Source of the DNA: Ruminococcaceae bacterium UBA5401
GTDB lineage: Bacteria; Bacillota; Clostridia; Oscillospirales; Acutalibacteraceae
Reading direction: 5' to 3'
DNA: 5,160 nt
Assembly (NCBI GenBank): GCA_002409675.1
Contig: DHOB01000017.1
Span: 3,944 to 9,103, forward strand
Under the pieces are notes generated by a model, which saw only the letters and a list, made by a program, of their open reading frames with translations, had not been told where the DNA came from and did no database searches. Position 1 is the first letter of the stretch, and every line of letters begins with the position of its first letter. Shown piece after piece: positions 1 to 5,160 of this stretch. The translations under genes and the position numbers were made by a program.

Positions 1-884
1 ACCTTTTTTACGCGCGAGAGCCGCGACGGCGCGGAAATCCGCACCCGGTCGCCGCTGATGTCGAGCGCGCAGCCGCTCTCTTCCAGCACGGGAAACACCG
101 GCTGCAGATGCTCGGGGACGATGCTGGCAACCGTGAGCGTGCTGCCCGTGGCCGCCGCGGCGGCCAGGTAGGTCGCCGCGGCGATGCGGTCCGGAATCAC
201 GCGGTGCTCGCACCCCGAGAGCTTTTCGACGCCCTCGACGACCACCGTGCTTTCCCCCGCGCCACGGATTCTGGCGCCGCAGGAATTCAGAAAATCCGCC
301 AGGTCGCAGATTTCCGGCTCGCGCGCCGCGTTGGAGATGGTGGTGACGCCCTGCGCGCGGACGGCGGCGATGATGATGTTCTCGGTCGCGCCCACGCTCG
401 GGAACGAAAGGTTGATGCACGCCCCCCGGATGCCGTCCGGGACGGAACAGTGCAGGCAGCCGTGGTCTTCCGCGATGACGACCCCCATCTTCCGCAGGGC
501 CGCCAGATGCAGGTCGATGGGCCTGGGGCCGAGCTCGCATCCGCCCGGGAAGGAAAGCACCGCTTTCCCCATGCGGCTGACGATGGCCCCCAGAAAGATG
601 ATGGAAGAGCGCATCTCGCGCATCAGATGGTCCGGGATATCGAAGTGATCCGCGGGGACGGGGTCGATGCAGATGACCCCCGTGCTGCGCTCCACCGTGC
701 ACCCGAGATGCCGGAGGATTCTGACGGCCGTGTCCACATCTGAAAGCGACGGGCAGTTATGTAGTACGCATTTCCCGCCGCAGACAAGCGATGCCGCCAT
801 CAGAGGCAGAGTACTGTTCTTTGCGCCATGGATATGGATTTCGCCGGACAGCTTTTTTCCACCACAAATCAGCAGCTTCGACAT
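1..884 (-). CDS. murA: UDP-N-acetylglucosamine 1-carboxyvinyltransferase MurA (partial, C-terminus off the left edge)
   Basis: Transfers enolpyruvate from PEP to UDP-GlcNAc, the first committed step of peptidoglycan precursor synthesis, in the cytoplasm; this family is the fosfomycin target. Translating from ATG at 884 gives 294 residues in frame to the edge; the family is usually about 420, so roughly 125 are missing. Visible motifs: HGAKNSTLPLM with Lys22/Asn23; MREMRSSI with Arg92; FPGGCELGPRPIDLH with catalytic Cys116 (E. coli Cys115) and Arg121; FPSVGATENIIIAA near 161-174; RVIPDRI at 228-234. The Cys form predicts fosfomycin sensitivity of this enzyme, as opposed to the Cys-to-Asp resistant form. 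The start is supported by GGGGGTG five bases upstream and by register with E. coli MurA numbering. It lies 53 nt after murG, probably in the same operon. The partial sequence carries 14 cysteines. Firmicutes often have two MurA paralogues; which one this is cannot be told here. Confidence 0.96.
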   Translation of the reverse strand, partial: MSKLLICGGKKLSGEIHIHGAKNSTLPLMAASLVCGGKCVLHNCPSLSDVDTAVRILRHLGCTVERSTGVICIDPVPADHFDIPDHLMREMRSSIIFLGAIVSRMGKAVLSFPGGCELGPRPIDLHLAALRKMGVVIAEDHGCLHCSVPDGIRGACINLSFPSVGATENIIIAAVRAQGVTTISNAAREPEICDLADFLNSCGARIRGAGESTVVVEGVEKLSGCEHRVIPDRIAAATYLAAAAATGSTLTVASIVPEHLQPVFPVLEESGCALDISGDRVRISAPSRLSRVKK

Positions 885-890
885 TTTAAC

Positions 891-930
891 ACCCCCACAG
901 AATCTGTTACCATATTATGCCGTTGGGGGT
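891..930 (-). promoter_or_regulatory. Stem-loop burying the murA ribosome binding site
   Basis: In the murG-murA gap the transcript reads ACCCCCA (930 to 924), a 26-nt loop, then TGGGGGT (897 to 891), a perfect 7-bp stem. The second arm contains most of the GGGGGTG presumed Shine-Dalgarno (890-896), five bases before the murA ATG. If it forms, the stem would reduce murA initiation unless ribosomes finishing murG open it; the murG stop (938-940) is only eight bases upstream of the first arm, so translational coupling is plausible. A smaller ACAGA/TCTGT repeat lies in the loop. The pairing is seen directly; a regulatory role is inference. Confidence 0.4.
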
Positions 931-937
931 TCTGCGG

Positions 938-2077
938 TTACGGGCGGGAACGGGCGCCGGCTTCTTCCAGCACTTCGCGCATGACTTTGCAGATGCGTTC
1001 GTTCGCGTCCGTGATGGCCATTCTGCGCGCATTTTCGCCCAGGGTGCGCAGGGTCTCGGGGTGGGCGAACAGCTCCCGCACTTTTTGGCACAGCGCGGGG
1101 CCCGTCAGGTTCTTCTCTTCCAGAATCACCGCCGCGCCCCGCCGCACCATGGCCATGGCGTTGTGGTACTGGTGGTTTTCCGCCACATTGGGCGAGGGCA
1201 CCAGAATGGCCGCCTTCCCCTGCGCCTGCAGCTCGCTCAGAGTGATGGCCCCGGCGCGGCAGATGACGAGGTCCGCGGCGGCGAGACATTCCGGCATGTC
1301 GGTGATATACTCCCGGATGTCGAGCTCCGGGTGTGCGGCGGGATCGACCCCTTTCTGCTTCAGCAGATCGGGGAACCACCTGCCCCACCGGCCGTAGCCG
1401 TGGATGTGCTGGAACTCCCCGGTCCGGGCGCTTTCGGCCAGCAGGTCGGCCGCGGCCTCGTTGATTTTGCGCGCGCCGAGGCTCCCGCCGAAGGACAGAA
1501 TCAGGGGGCGCTCGTCCAGCTTCAGCCTGGCGCGGGACTCGTCCCGCCCGGCGCGCAGCACCTCCCGCCGGACGGGGTTGCCGGTCAGCACGCAGCGCGC
1601 GGAGGGGGAAAGGTACTTCTGCGCGTCGGCCACGGCGAGCAGGGTGCGGTTCGCGTATCTGGAGAGGATTCTGTTGGTGACGCCGGGGAACGCGTTCTGC
1701 TCGTGGATCACGGACGGCACCCCCAGGCGGACCGCCTCCCGCACGACGGGGCCCGCCACATAGCCGCCCGTCCCCATGCAGATGTCCGGCCCGAACGCGC
1801 GGATGATGCCGCGGGCCTGCCGGCTGGCCGTCAGCACATGCACCAGCGCGGCGGCGTTTTTCCGGATGTTTTTCCAGCTCACTTTCCGCTGGAAGCCGGA
1901 AACGGTGATGCTTTTGAACGCGAATCCGGCGGCCGGGACCAGCGTCTCTTCCATGCCGCCCCTGGCGCCGACGTACAGGATCTCCGCGTCCGGCTGCGTC
2001 TCCCGCAGATAGCCGGCCACCGCCAGCGCCGGATTGATATGCCCGGCGGTTCCCCCGCCCGCAAACAGTACCTTCAT
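938..2077 (-). CDS. murG: UDP-GlcNAc:undecaprenyl-PP-MurNAc-pentapeptide GlcNAc transferase MurG
   Basis: GT-B fold glycosyltransferase (family GT28) that adds GlcNAc from UDP-GlcNAc to lipid I to make lipid II, on the inner face of the membrane. The 379-residue length is normal. N-terminal domain: glycine-rich loop GGGTAGHINPALA (7-19) with the conserved His13, GTGGYVAGPV (102-111), and HEQNAFPGVTNR (125-136). C-terminal UDP-GlcNAc domain: FGGSLGARKIN (196-206), RAGAITLSEL (274-283) with the conserved Glu282, and PSPNVAENHQYHNA (294-307), which binds the sugar nucleotide. The insert HGYGRWGRWFPDLLKQKG (226-243) resembles Oscillospiraceae MurG as I recall them. The ATG is 19 nt after the spoVE stop. 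The Shine-Dalgarno is weak and distant (GGGAG, 12-nt spacing), so translation probably depends partly on coupling to spoVE. No key residue appears to be missing. Confidence 0.97.
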   Translation of the reverse strand: MKVLFAGGGTAGHINPALAVAGYLRETQPDAEILYVGARGGMEETLVPAAGFAFKSITVSGFQRKVSWKNIRKNAAALVHVLTASRQARGIIRAFGPDICMGTGGYVAGPVVREAVRLGVPSVIHEQNAFPGVTNRILSRYANRTLLAVADAQKYLSPSARCVLTGNPVRREVLRAGRDESRARLKLDERPLILSFGGSLGARKINEAAADLLAESARTGEFQHIHGYGRWGRWFPDLLKQKGVDPAAHPELDIREYITDMPECLAAADLVICRAGAITLSELQAQGKAAILVPSPNVAENHQYHNAMAMVRRGAAVILEEKNLTGPALCQKVRELFAHPETLRTLGENARRMAITDANERICKVMREVLEEAGARSRP

Positions 2078-2096
2078 AATCTATATCGGCTCCCGT

Positions 2097-3308
2097 TCAA
2101 GTTTTTTCAATGGACGACGTTCGGGATATCGACAGCAGGATGCCCATCTCCGCCAGCAGGACGACGAGCGAAGTGCCTCCGTAGCTGAAAAACGGCAGAC
2201 TGATGCCGGTGTTCGGGATGGTGTTCGTCACCACGGCGATGTTCAGGATAACCTGAAAGCCGACCTGGAGAATAATGCCGATGCCCAGCAGCATCCCGAA
2301 TTTGTCCATGGCCCGCAGGGAGATGCTGATGCCGCGCCAGACCAGCATGGCGAACAGAATGATGATGATCAGCGCGCCGATGAAGCCGAGCTCCTCGCAG
2401 ACGATGGCGAAGATGAAGTCGTTCTGCGGCTCCGGCAGGTACAGGTACTTCTGCCGGGACTGCCCCAGCCCCAAGCCGAGCAGCCCGCCGGAACCGATGG
2501 CGTAGAGCGACTGCCGCGTCTGCCAGGTGGAGAGCGGGTCCAGCCAGCCGGCGAGCCGCTCGTTCGCATAGCTGAAGTCGTCGGTGAACAGCACCAGATA
2601 TGCGACCCCCGCGCCGATTGCCCCGAACGCCACGCCGAACCACCGCAGCTTGATGCCCCCGATGAACAGCAGCACGCACGCGATCAGGGTCAGAATCACC
2701 GTCGCGGAAATATGCGGCTCCCACAGCAGCAGGGCGTCCGTCGCGCCGAGAATCAGCATGTAGGGCAGCACCCCGTACCGGAACGTGCCCATGCGCGAAA
2801 AATTCAGCGAAATCAGGTGCGCGAAAACCAGCACGACGGCGAACTTTGCAATTTCGGAAGGCTGGAACTGCCCCAGCGGCCCCAGATTGATCCAGCGGTG
2901 GACGCCGCCGGCCCCCGACGGCGGCGGCATGAACCGGACCAGAACCAGCAGGGCGAAAGAGAGCAGCAGCAGCGGAACGGCAAACTTGTGCAGATGGTGG
3001 TAATCGAAATAAGAAATAAAAATCATCACCCCCACGCCGATTACCGCGAACAGAGCCTGGCGGATGATGAAATAATAGCTGTTTCCAAAATGGTAATAGG
3101 CGTAGGCATAGCTTGCCGAAAACATCATCACAAGGCCGATGACCAGAAGGACCAGAACAAGGAACAGAAACGGCAGGTCCATGCCGGAACGGATGGAAAA
3201 AACGCGGAACTTTTTGCGCACCCTTTCCCTTCCGGCCGGCCGGGCCTCAGGCGGGGTCCGCCGCGCGGCCCTGCCGGCCGCCGGACGCCGGGTTCCGCTG
3301 TTCGTCAT
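2097..3308 (-). CDS. spoVE: SEDS-family peptidoglycan glycosyltransferase SpoVE/FtsW
   Basis: Integral membrane polymerase that joins lipid II into glycan strands together with a class B PBP, presumably the upstream SpoVD; used in septal and/or spore-cortex synthesis. 403 residues from ATG at 3308. Membrane segments start at about residue 44 (DLPFLFLVLVLLVIGLVMMF) and recur to about 395, consistent with the ten-helix SEDS fold. Key motifs: HRWINLGPLGQFQPSEIAKFA (138-157), ERLAGWLDP (250-258), PEPQNDFIFA with Asp297 at the catalytic Asp position, and PNTGISLPFFSYGGTS (365-380). Asp at the usual PDLG/PDFG site is replaced by EPHISAT (197-203), which I recall as normal in clostridial SpoVE. The start is set by a near-perfect Shine-Dalgarno seven bases upstream; a longer frame from 3410 would overlap mraY and lacks support. 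A 41-residue Arg/Pro/Ala-rich cytoplasmic extension precedes helix 1. FtsW versus SpoVE cannot be separated by sequence alone; the name rests on position. Confidence 0.95.
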   Translation of the reverse strand: MTNSGTRRPAAGRAARRTPPEARPAGRERVRKKFRVFSIRSGMDLPFLFLVLVLLVIGLVMMFSASYAYAYYHFGNSYYFIIRQALFAVIGVGVMIFISYFDYHHLHKFAVPLLLLSFALLVLVRFMPPPSGAGGVHRWINLGPLGQFQPSEIAKFAVVLVFAHLISLNFSRMGTFRYGVLPYMLILGATDALLLWEPHISATVILTLIACVLLFIGGIKLRWFGVAFGAIGAGVAYLVLFTDDFSYANERLAGWLDPLSTWQTRQSLYAIGSGGLLGLGLGQSRQKYLYLPEPQNDFIFAIVCEELGFIGALIIIILFAMLVWRGISISLRAMDKFGMLLGIGIILQVGFQVILNIAVVTNTIPNTGISLPFFSYGGTSLVVLLAEMGILLSISRTSSIEKT

Positions 3309-3315
3309 GTCCGTT

Positions 3316-3325
3316 CCTCCTTTCT
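3316..3325 (-). promoter_or_regulatory. Strong ribosome binding site fixing the spoVE start
   Basis: The transcript reads AGAAAGGAGG, an almost full anti-16S match, seven bases before the ATG at 3308. It decides the start: the same frame is open up to an ATG at 3410, but that one would overlap the mraY stop by 20 nt and would encode an unrelated, mostly non-hydrophobic 34-residue leader. Confidence 0.85.
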
Positions 3326-3361
3326 GTACGATGCGCCATCTGCCATTAAACCACAGCCGCC

Positions 3362-3377
3362 CCGACAATCGTGTCGG
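3362..3377 (-). other. Small hairpin in the mraY-spoVE gap
   Basis: The transcript has CCGACA, loop CGAT, TGTCGG: a perfect 6-bp stem starting 13 nt after the mraY stop. It is followed by GGGCGGC rather than a run of U, so it is not a typical intrinsic terminator. It could protect the upstream mRNA's 3' end or cause weak attenuation, but neither can be shown. The rest of the 82-nt gap holds the spoVE ribosome binding site and no recognisable promoter or coding remnant. Confidence 0.4.
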
Positions 3378-3390
3378 TTTCTGAAGGTCT

Positions 3391-4398
3391 TTAAAGCCCG
3401 AAAGCCGCAAGCAGCACGGCGGCGGCGCCGAACAGCACCGTCACCAGGCTGAACACGGTGCAGATTTTGACCTCGCTCCAGCCGCAAAGCTCAAAATGGT
3501 GGTGAATCGGGCTCATTTTGAACAGCCGCCTGCCGTGCGTCGCCTTAAAATAGGAAACCTGCAGCACGACGGACAGAATCTCGCAGATATAGATGATTCC
3601 GACAGGCAGAATCAGAATCGGCAGGTTCAGCGCGAAGCCGAGCGCGCAGACAAGGCCGCCCAGAAACAGCGAGCCCGTGTCGCCCATAAAGACCTTGGCC
3701 GGGTTGAAGTTCCAAATCAGGAAGCCGAGGCACCCGCCCGCCGTGGCGGCCGCAAAAATGCTTACGGGCTCAATCCGCAGAATGCCGGCGACGGCGAGAA
3801 AGGAAAGCGCCGCAAAGAAGGTCACGGAAGCGTTCAGGCCGTCGATGCCGTCCGTGAAATTCACGGCGTTGACCATCCCGACGATTCCGAGCAGGGAAAT
3901 CACCCAGTACCACACGCCCAGATCCACCCCGCCCGCAAACGGAATCAGCGTCTTGCTCCCGCTGCCGGCGCGGTAGAGCGAGTAGAGGTACCCGCCCGCG
4001 ACCAGGAACTGCAGCACCAGCTTCTGCCGCACGGTCAGGCCCAGGTTGCGTTTTTTGACGACTTTGATGTAGTCGTCGAAAAAGCCGATCAGCCCGAAGC
4101 CGCAGGCCATCAAAAGGCCCCCTGCGATTTTGGCGTGCATCGCCATCACAAGGGGGTCTTTCCCCTCCATGCGGTAATAGAGCGGCAGACACACGCCCAC
4201 CGCCACAAGGATGCCCGCGATGAACAGGAACCCGCCCATGGTCGGGGTGCCGTTTTTCTTGCGGTGCCAGGTCGGCCCCGATTCCCGGATGGTCTGCCCG
4301 AAATTGATTTTATGCAGAAAGGGAATCAGCCACTTCCCGAACAGAGCGGTGATTCCAAAGGAGAGTATCGCTGCGACCGCAGCCCATGCCGTACCCAT
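3391..4398 (-). CDS. mraY: Phospho-N-acetylmuramoyl-pentapeptide-transferase MraY
   Basis: Membrane enzyme that transfers phospho-MurNAc-pentapeptide from UDP to undecaprenyl phosphate, making lipid I and UMP; it needs Mg2+. 335 residues, the usual Firmicutes length, with about ten hydrophobic helices from residue 5 to the end. Family motifs in order: HRKKNGTPTMGG (45-56), FFDDYIKVVKKRNLGLT (106-122) with Asp108/Asp109, NAVNFTDGIDGLNA (177-190) with Asp183, FMGDTGSLFLGG (237-248) with the catalytic-site Asp240, and SPIHHHFELCGWSE (296-309) with the triple His. All the acidic and His residues expected for activity are present. The start at 4398 has AAGGTGG ten bases upstream. It follows the Mur-ligase-like gene by 76 nt. 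In B. subtilis the next gene would be murD; here it is spoVE, after an 82-nt gap. Confidence 0.98.
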   Translation of the reverse strand: MGTAWAAVAAILSFGITALFGKWLIPFLHKINFGQTIRESGPTWHRKKNGTPTMGGFLFIAGILVAVGVCLPLYYRMEGKDPLVMAMHAKIAGGLLMACGFGLIGFFDDYIKVVKKRNLGLTVRQKLVLQFLVAGGYLYSLYRAGSGSKTLIPFAGGVDLGVWYWVISLLGIVGMVNAVNFTDGIDGLNASVTFFAALSFLAVAGILRIEPVSIFAAATAGGCLGFLIWNFNPAKVFMGDTGSLFLGGLVCALGFALNLPILILPVGIIYICEILSVVLQVSYFKATHGRRLFKMSPIHHHFELCGWSEVKICTVFSLVTVLFGAAAVLLAAFGL

Positions 4399-4422
4399 TT
4401 GTTTTCTTCCACCTTTTCCGGG

Positions 4423-4443
4423 GGCCGCCCCGCGGCCGGCCGC
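4423..4443 (-). repeat. Overlapping GC-rich inverted repeats upstream of mraY
   Basis: Two overlapping symmetries lie in the 76-nt gap before mraY: a perfect 12-base palindrome GCGGCCGGCCGC (4432-4443), and a 6-bp stem with a 3-nt loop, GGCCGC-CCC-GCGGCC (4423-4437). The transcript continues with CCCGGAAAAGG and no U-run, so this is not an intrinsic terminator for the leftward operon. A folded stem would end seven nt before the mraY Shine-Dalgarno and leave it open. It may be only a GC-composition effect. Confidence 0.45.
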
Positions 4444-4474
4444 CCAAGATTGATTCGCCCGCGGTTTTGGTTTT

Positions 4475-4984
4475 TTACCAGTCCGTTTTTTTCATGCTGT
4501 TCAGCGCTTTCAGCACGTCTGCAAACGGGACGCCGGCGGCGATGGCGGCCGCAGCCGCGGCCATCGCCGGGCCCGCCGCATCGGCGCAGCCTGTCTGCAG
4601 CCGCACGCGGCCGATGATGCCGACGCCCACCATCTCGAACGAAGCGGAGCCGTCCGGCAGAAGCCGGACGTTCCGCGCCGTAAAATCCGCGGCGTCCCGG
4701 TCCGTCGAATAAGTCACCAGATGCGGATGCCCGGAAAATTCCGGCCGCCGGGAAAGGACATATTCCGCCACACAGACCGGAAAATTCCGCGGGCGCAGCG
4801 CGCCGTCCGGTCCGGCAGCCAGCAGCACCGCCGGCTGCGCGCCCTCGGGCGGCGAATCCCGCAGGCTGCCGACAAAATACTTGTTCCTCCCGCAGCAGCG
4901 GAGGATGTGGTTCAGCACGGTGGCTTCGCGCCCGTCCCCGCCGGCTACGGCGATCATTTTCCCGCCAGCATGGTTACTTTCCAT
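4475..4984 (-). CDS. Miniature Mur-ligase-like protein, probable pseudoenzyme at the murE position
   Basis: Not a recognised named family; 169 residues from ATG at 4984. Residues 10-40 (MIAVAGGDGREATVLNHIL onward) resemble the first strand, P-loop and first helix of Mur ligase central domains, usually GTNGKTTT; here the Lys is Arg19 and the following Thr is Glu20, so ATP binding is probably lost. Residues 88-164 resemble the end of the same domain: HLVTYSTDRDAADFTARNV, then DGSASFEM, then an Ala-rich helix ending GVPFADVLKALNSM. The usual GxHNxxN motif is degraded to GCADAAG (132-138). Absent are the N-terminal UDP-sugar domain (about 100 residues), most of the central domain with its catalytic Glu/His and carbamylated Lys, and the C-terminal amino-acid-binding domain; intact MurE or MurF is about 450-500 residues. 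It lies between spoVD and mraY, where B. subtilis has murE. The open frame and ribosome binding site suggest retention, perhaps as a structural or regulatory protein. The family link is from recalled motifs and position. Confidence 0.8.
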   Translation of the reverse strand: MESNHAGGKMIAVAGGDGREATVLNHILRCCGRNKYFVGSLRDSPPEGAQPAVLLAAGPDGALRPRNFPVCVAEYVLSRRPEFSGHPHLVTYSTDRDAADFTARNVRLLPDGSASFEMVGVGIIGRVRLQTGCADAAGPAMAAAAAAIAAGVPFADVLKALNSMKKTDW

Positions 4985-4988
4985 CTCG

Positions 4989-4995
4989 CTCCCTC
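4989..4995 (-). promoter_or_regulatory. Ribosome binding site favouring the 4984 start
   Basis: The transcript has GAGGGAG ending four bases before the ATG at 4984, a good Shine-Dalgarno. The in-frame upstream ATG at 5026 overlaps the spoVD stop as ATGA but has only a weak GTGG before it, and would add 14 residues unlike any Mur ligase. A third ATG at 4957, directly before the P-loop-like segment, has a poorer site. Confidence 0.65.
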
Positions 4996-5002
4996 TTTTT
5001 CC

Positions 5003-5016
5003 GGAGGCGTGCCTCC
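5003..5016 (-). repeat. Short GC-rich inverted repeat between spoVD and the Mur-ligase-like gene
   Basis: GGAGGC-GT-GCCTCC on the plus strand is a perfect inverted repeat with a two-base centre, in the 38-nt gap. It is not followed by a U-run in the leftward transcript, so it is unlikely to terminate. Its first arm on the mRNA includes GGGGAGG, a Shine-Dalgarno-like sequence that would be paired if the stem forms; the nearer GAGGGAG stays free. Confidence 0.4.
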
Positions 5017-5022
5017 CCGTTA

Positions 5023-5160
5023 TCATTCCACATGATTCGGCTCAATAAACCCGACCGTCACCAAGGTGCCCGGGGCGACTTTGGCCCCCGCGGCAATGTC
5101 CTGAGAGCTGGAGACCGCATCGGTGCCCGTCAGCGCGGCGCCCGTGATGCTGATGTTGAC
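5023..5160 (-). CDS. spoVD: C-terminal PASTA domain of a SpoVD-type class B penicillin-binding protein (partial)
   Basis: Only the last 45 residues and the TGA stop are in the window; the gene continues past the right edge. The residues have the second half of a PASTA domain: an ITGAALTGTDAVSSSQ stretch, then IAAGAKVAPGTLVTVGFIE, matching the usual pattern Q.P.aG..v..G..V.v.f. PASTA domains end SpoVD and related class B PBPs (transpeptidases that crosslink glycan strands outside the membrane) and also PrkC-type kinases. The position directly upstream of mraY and spoVE in a dcw cluster points to SpoVD. The catalytic Ser-x-x-Lys, SxN and KTG motifs lie outside the window, so the assignment rests on this tail and the context. 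The stop overlaps an ATG (ATGA, 5026-5023) in frame with the next gene. Confidence 0.8.
   Translation of the reverse strand, partial: VNISITGAALTGTDAVSSSQDIAAGAKVAPGTLVTVGFIEPNHVE

Noticed and set aside
108..743. Plus-strand open frame of 211 codons opposite murA
   Set aside because: It is antisense to an unmistakable murA reading frame with the catalytic Cys motif, and its low-complexity Asp/Arg/Ala product matches no family I know.
911..921. Promoter-like GGCATAATATG in the murG-murA gap (sigma-A or sigma-E -10 resemblance)
   Set aside because: No matching -35 element is found at an appropriate distance upstream; the resemblance is only to an AT-rich -10, and an operon promoter farther upstream is enough.
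3309..3410. Longer spoVE start at 3410 overlapping the end of mraY
   Set aside because: The AGAAAGGAGG site seven bases before the ATG at 3308 is far stronger, and the extra 34 residues do not resemble SEDS proteins.
4537..4569. 10-bp perfect inverted repeat (CGGCGATGGC / GCCATCGCCG) with a 13-nt loop
   Set aside because: It lies inside the Ala-rich helix of the Mur-ligase-like gene and is explained by alternating GCC/GCG alanine codons around Met and Ile; there is no U-run to make it a terminator.
917..4617. Long plus-strand open frames (917-2188, 2034-3452, 3496-4617), up to 472 codons
   Set aside because: They lie antisense to murG, spoVE and mraY, whose products have complete family motifs. 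Their predicted proteins are Arg/Gly/Ala/Pro/His/Gln-rich without recognisable domains, as expected from GC-rich wobble positions read in reverse.
1..5160. Mobile elements, CRISPR arrays, tRNA or rRNA genes
   Set aside because: No repeat-spacer pattern, transposase motif, terminal repeats, or tRNA/rRNA signature was seen; the window is nearly filled by co-directional core cell-wall genes.

Overview
The window is a stretch of a peptidoglycan-synthesis and division (dcw) cluster. All six genes read leftward on the minus strand. In transcription order they are: the last 45 codons of spoVD (a class B penicillin-binding protein with a C-terminal PASTA domain), a 169-residue Mur-ligase-like protein, mraY, spoVE/ftsW, murG, and the first 294 codons of murA, which runs off the left edge. 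Gaps between genes are 38, 76, 82, 19 and 53 nt. No convincing internal terminator or promoter was seen, so the block is probably one operon.

The likely source is a GC-rich (roughly 60% by eye), endospore-forming or formerly endospore-forming Firmicute of class Clostridia, most like the Oscillospiraceae/Ruminococcaceae. The basis is the spoVD-mraY-spoVE-murG order, the PASTA tail on the PBP, the clostridial 'EPHISAT' form of the SEDS motif, the MurG insert 'HGYGRWGRWFP', and murA directly after murG. This placement is an inference from recalled families, not a search.

The genes work in sequence. MurA commits UDP-GlcNAc to UDP-MurNAc synthesis in the cytoplasm. MraY moves phospho-MurNAc-pentapeptide onto undecaprenyl phosphate (lipid I). 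MurG adds GlcNAc (lipid II). The SEDS polymerase SpoVE/FtsW polymerises lipid II, and the transpeptidase SpoVD crosslinks the strands.

The notable element is the small gene at 4475-4984. It sits where Bacillus subtilis has murE (spoVD-murE-mraY-murD-spoVE-murG). It appears to be a collapsed Mur ligase: a P-loop-like start lacking the Lys-Thr pair, joined to the end of a Mur-ligase central domain, with no substrate-binding N-terminal domain and no C-terminal ligase domain. The frame is open and has a good ribosome binding site, so it looks like a retained pseudoenzyme rather than decaying debris. murD is also missing from its usual place between mraY and spoVE, where there is only an 82-nt gap with a small hairpin. 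The other notable signal is a 7-bp stem that would bury the murA ribosome binding site.
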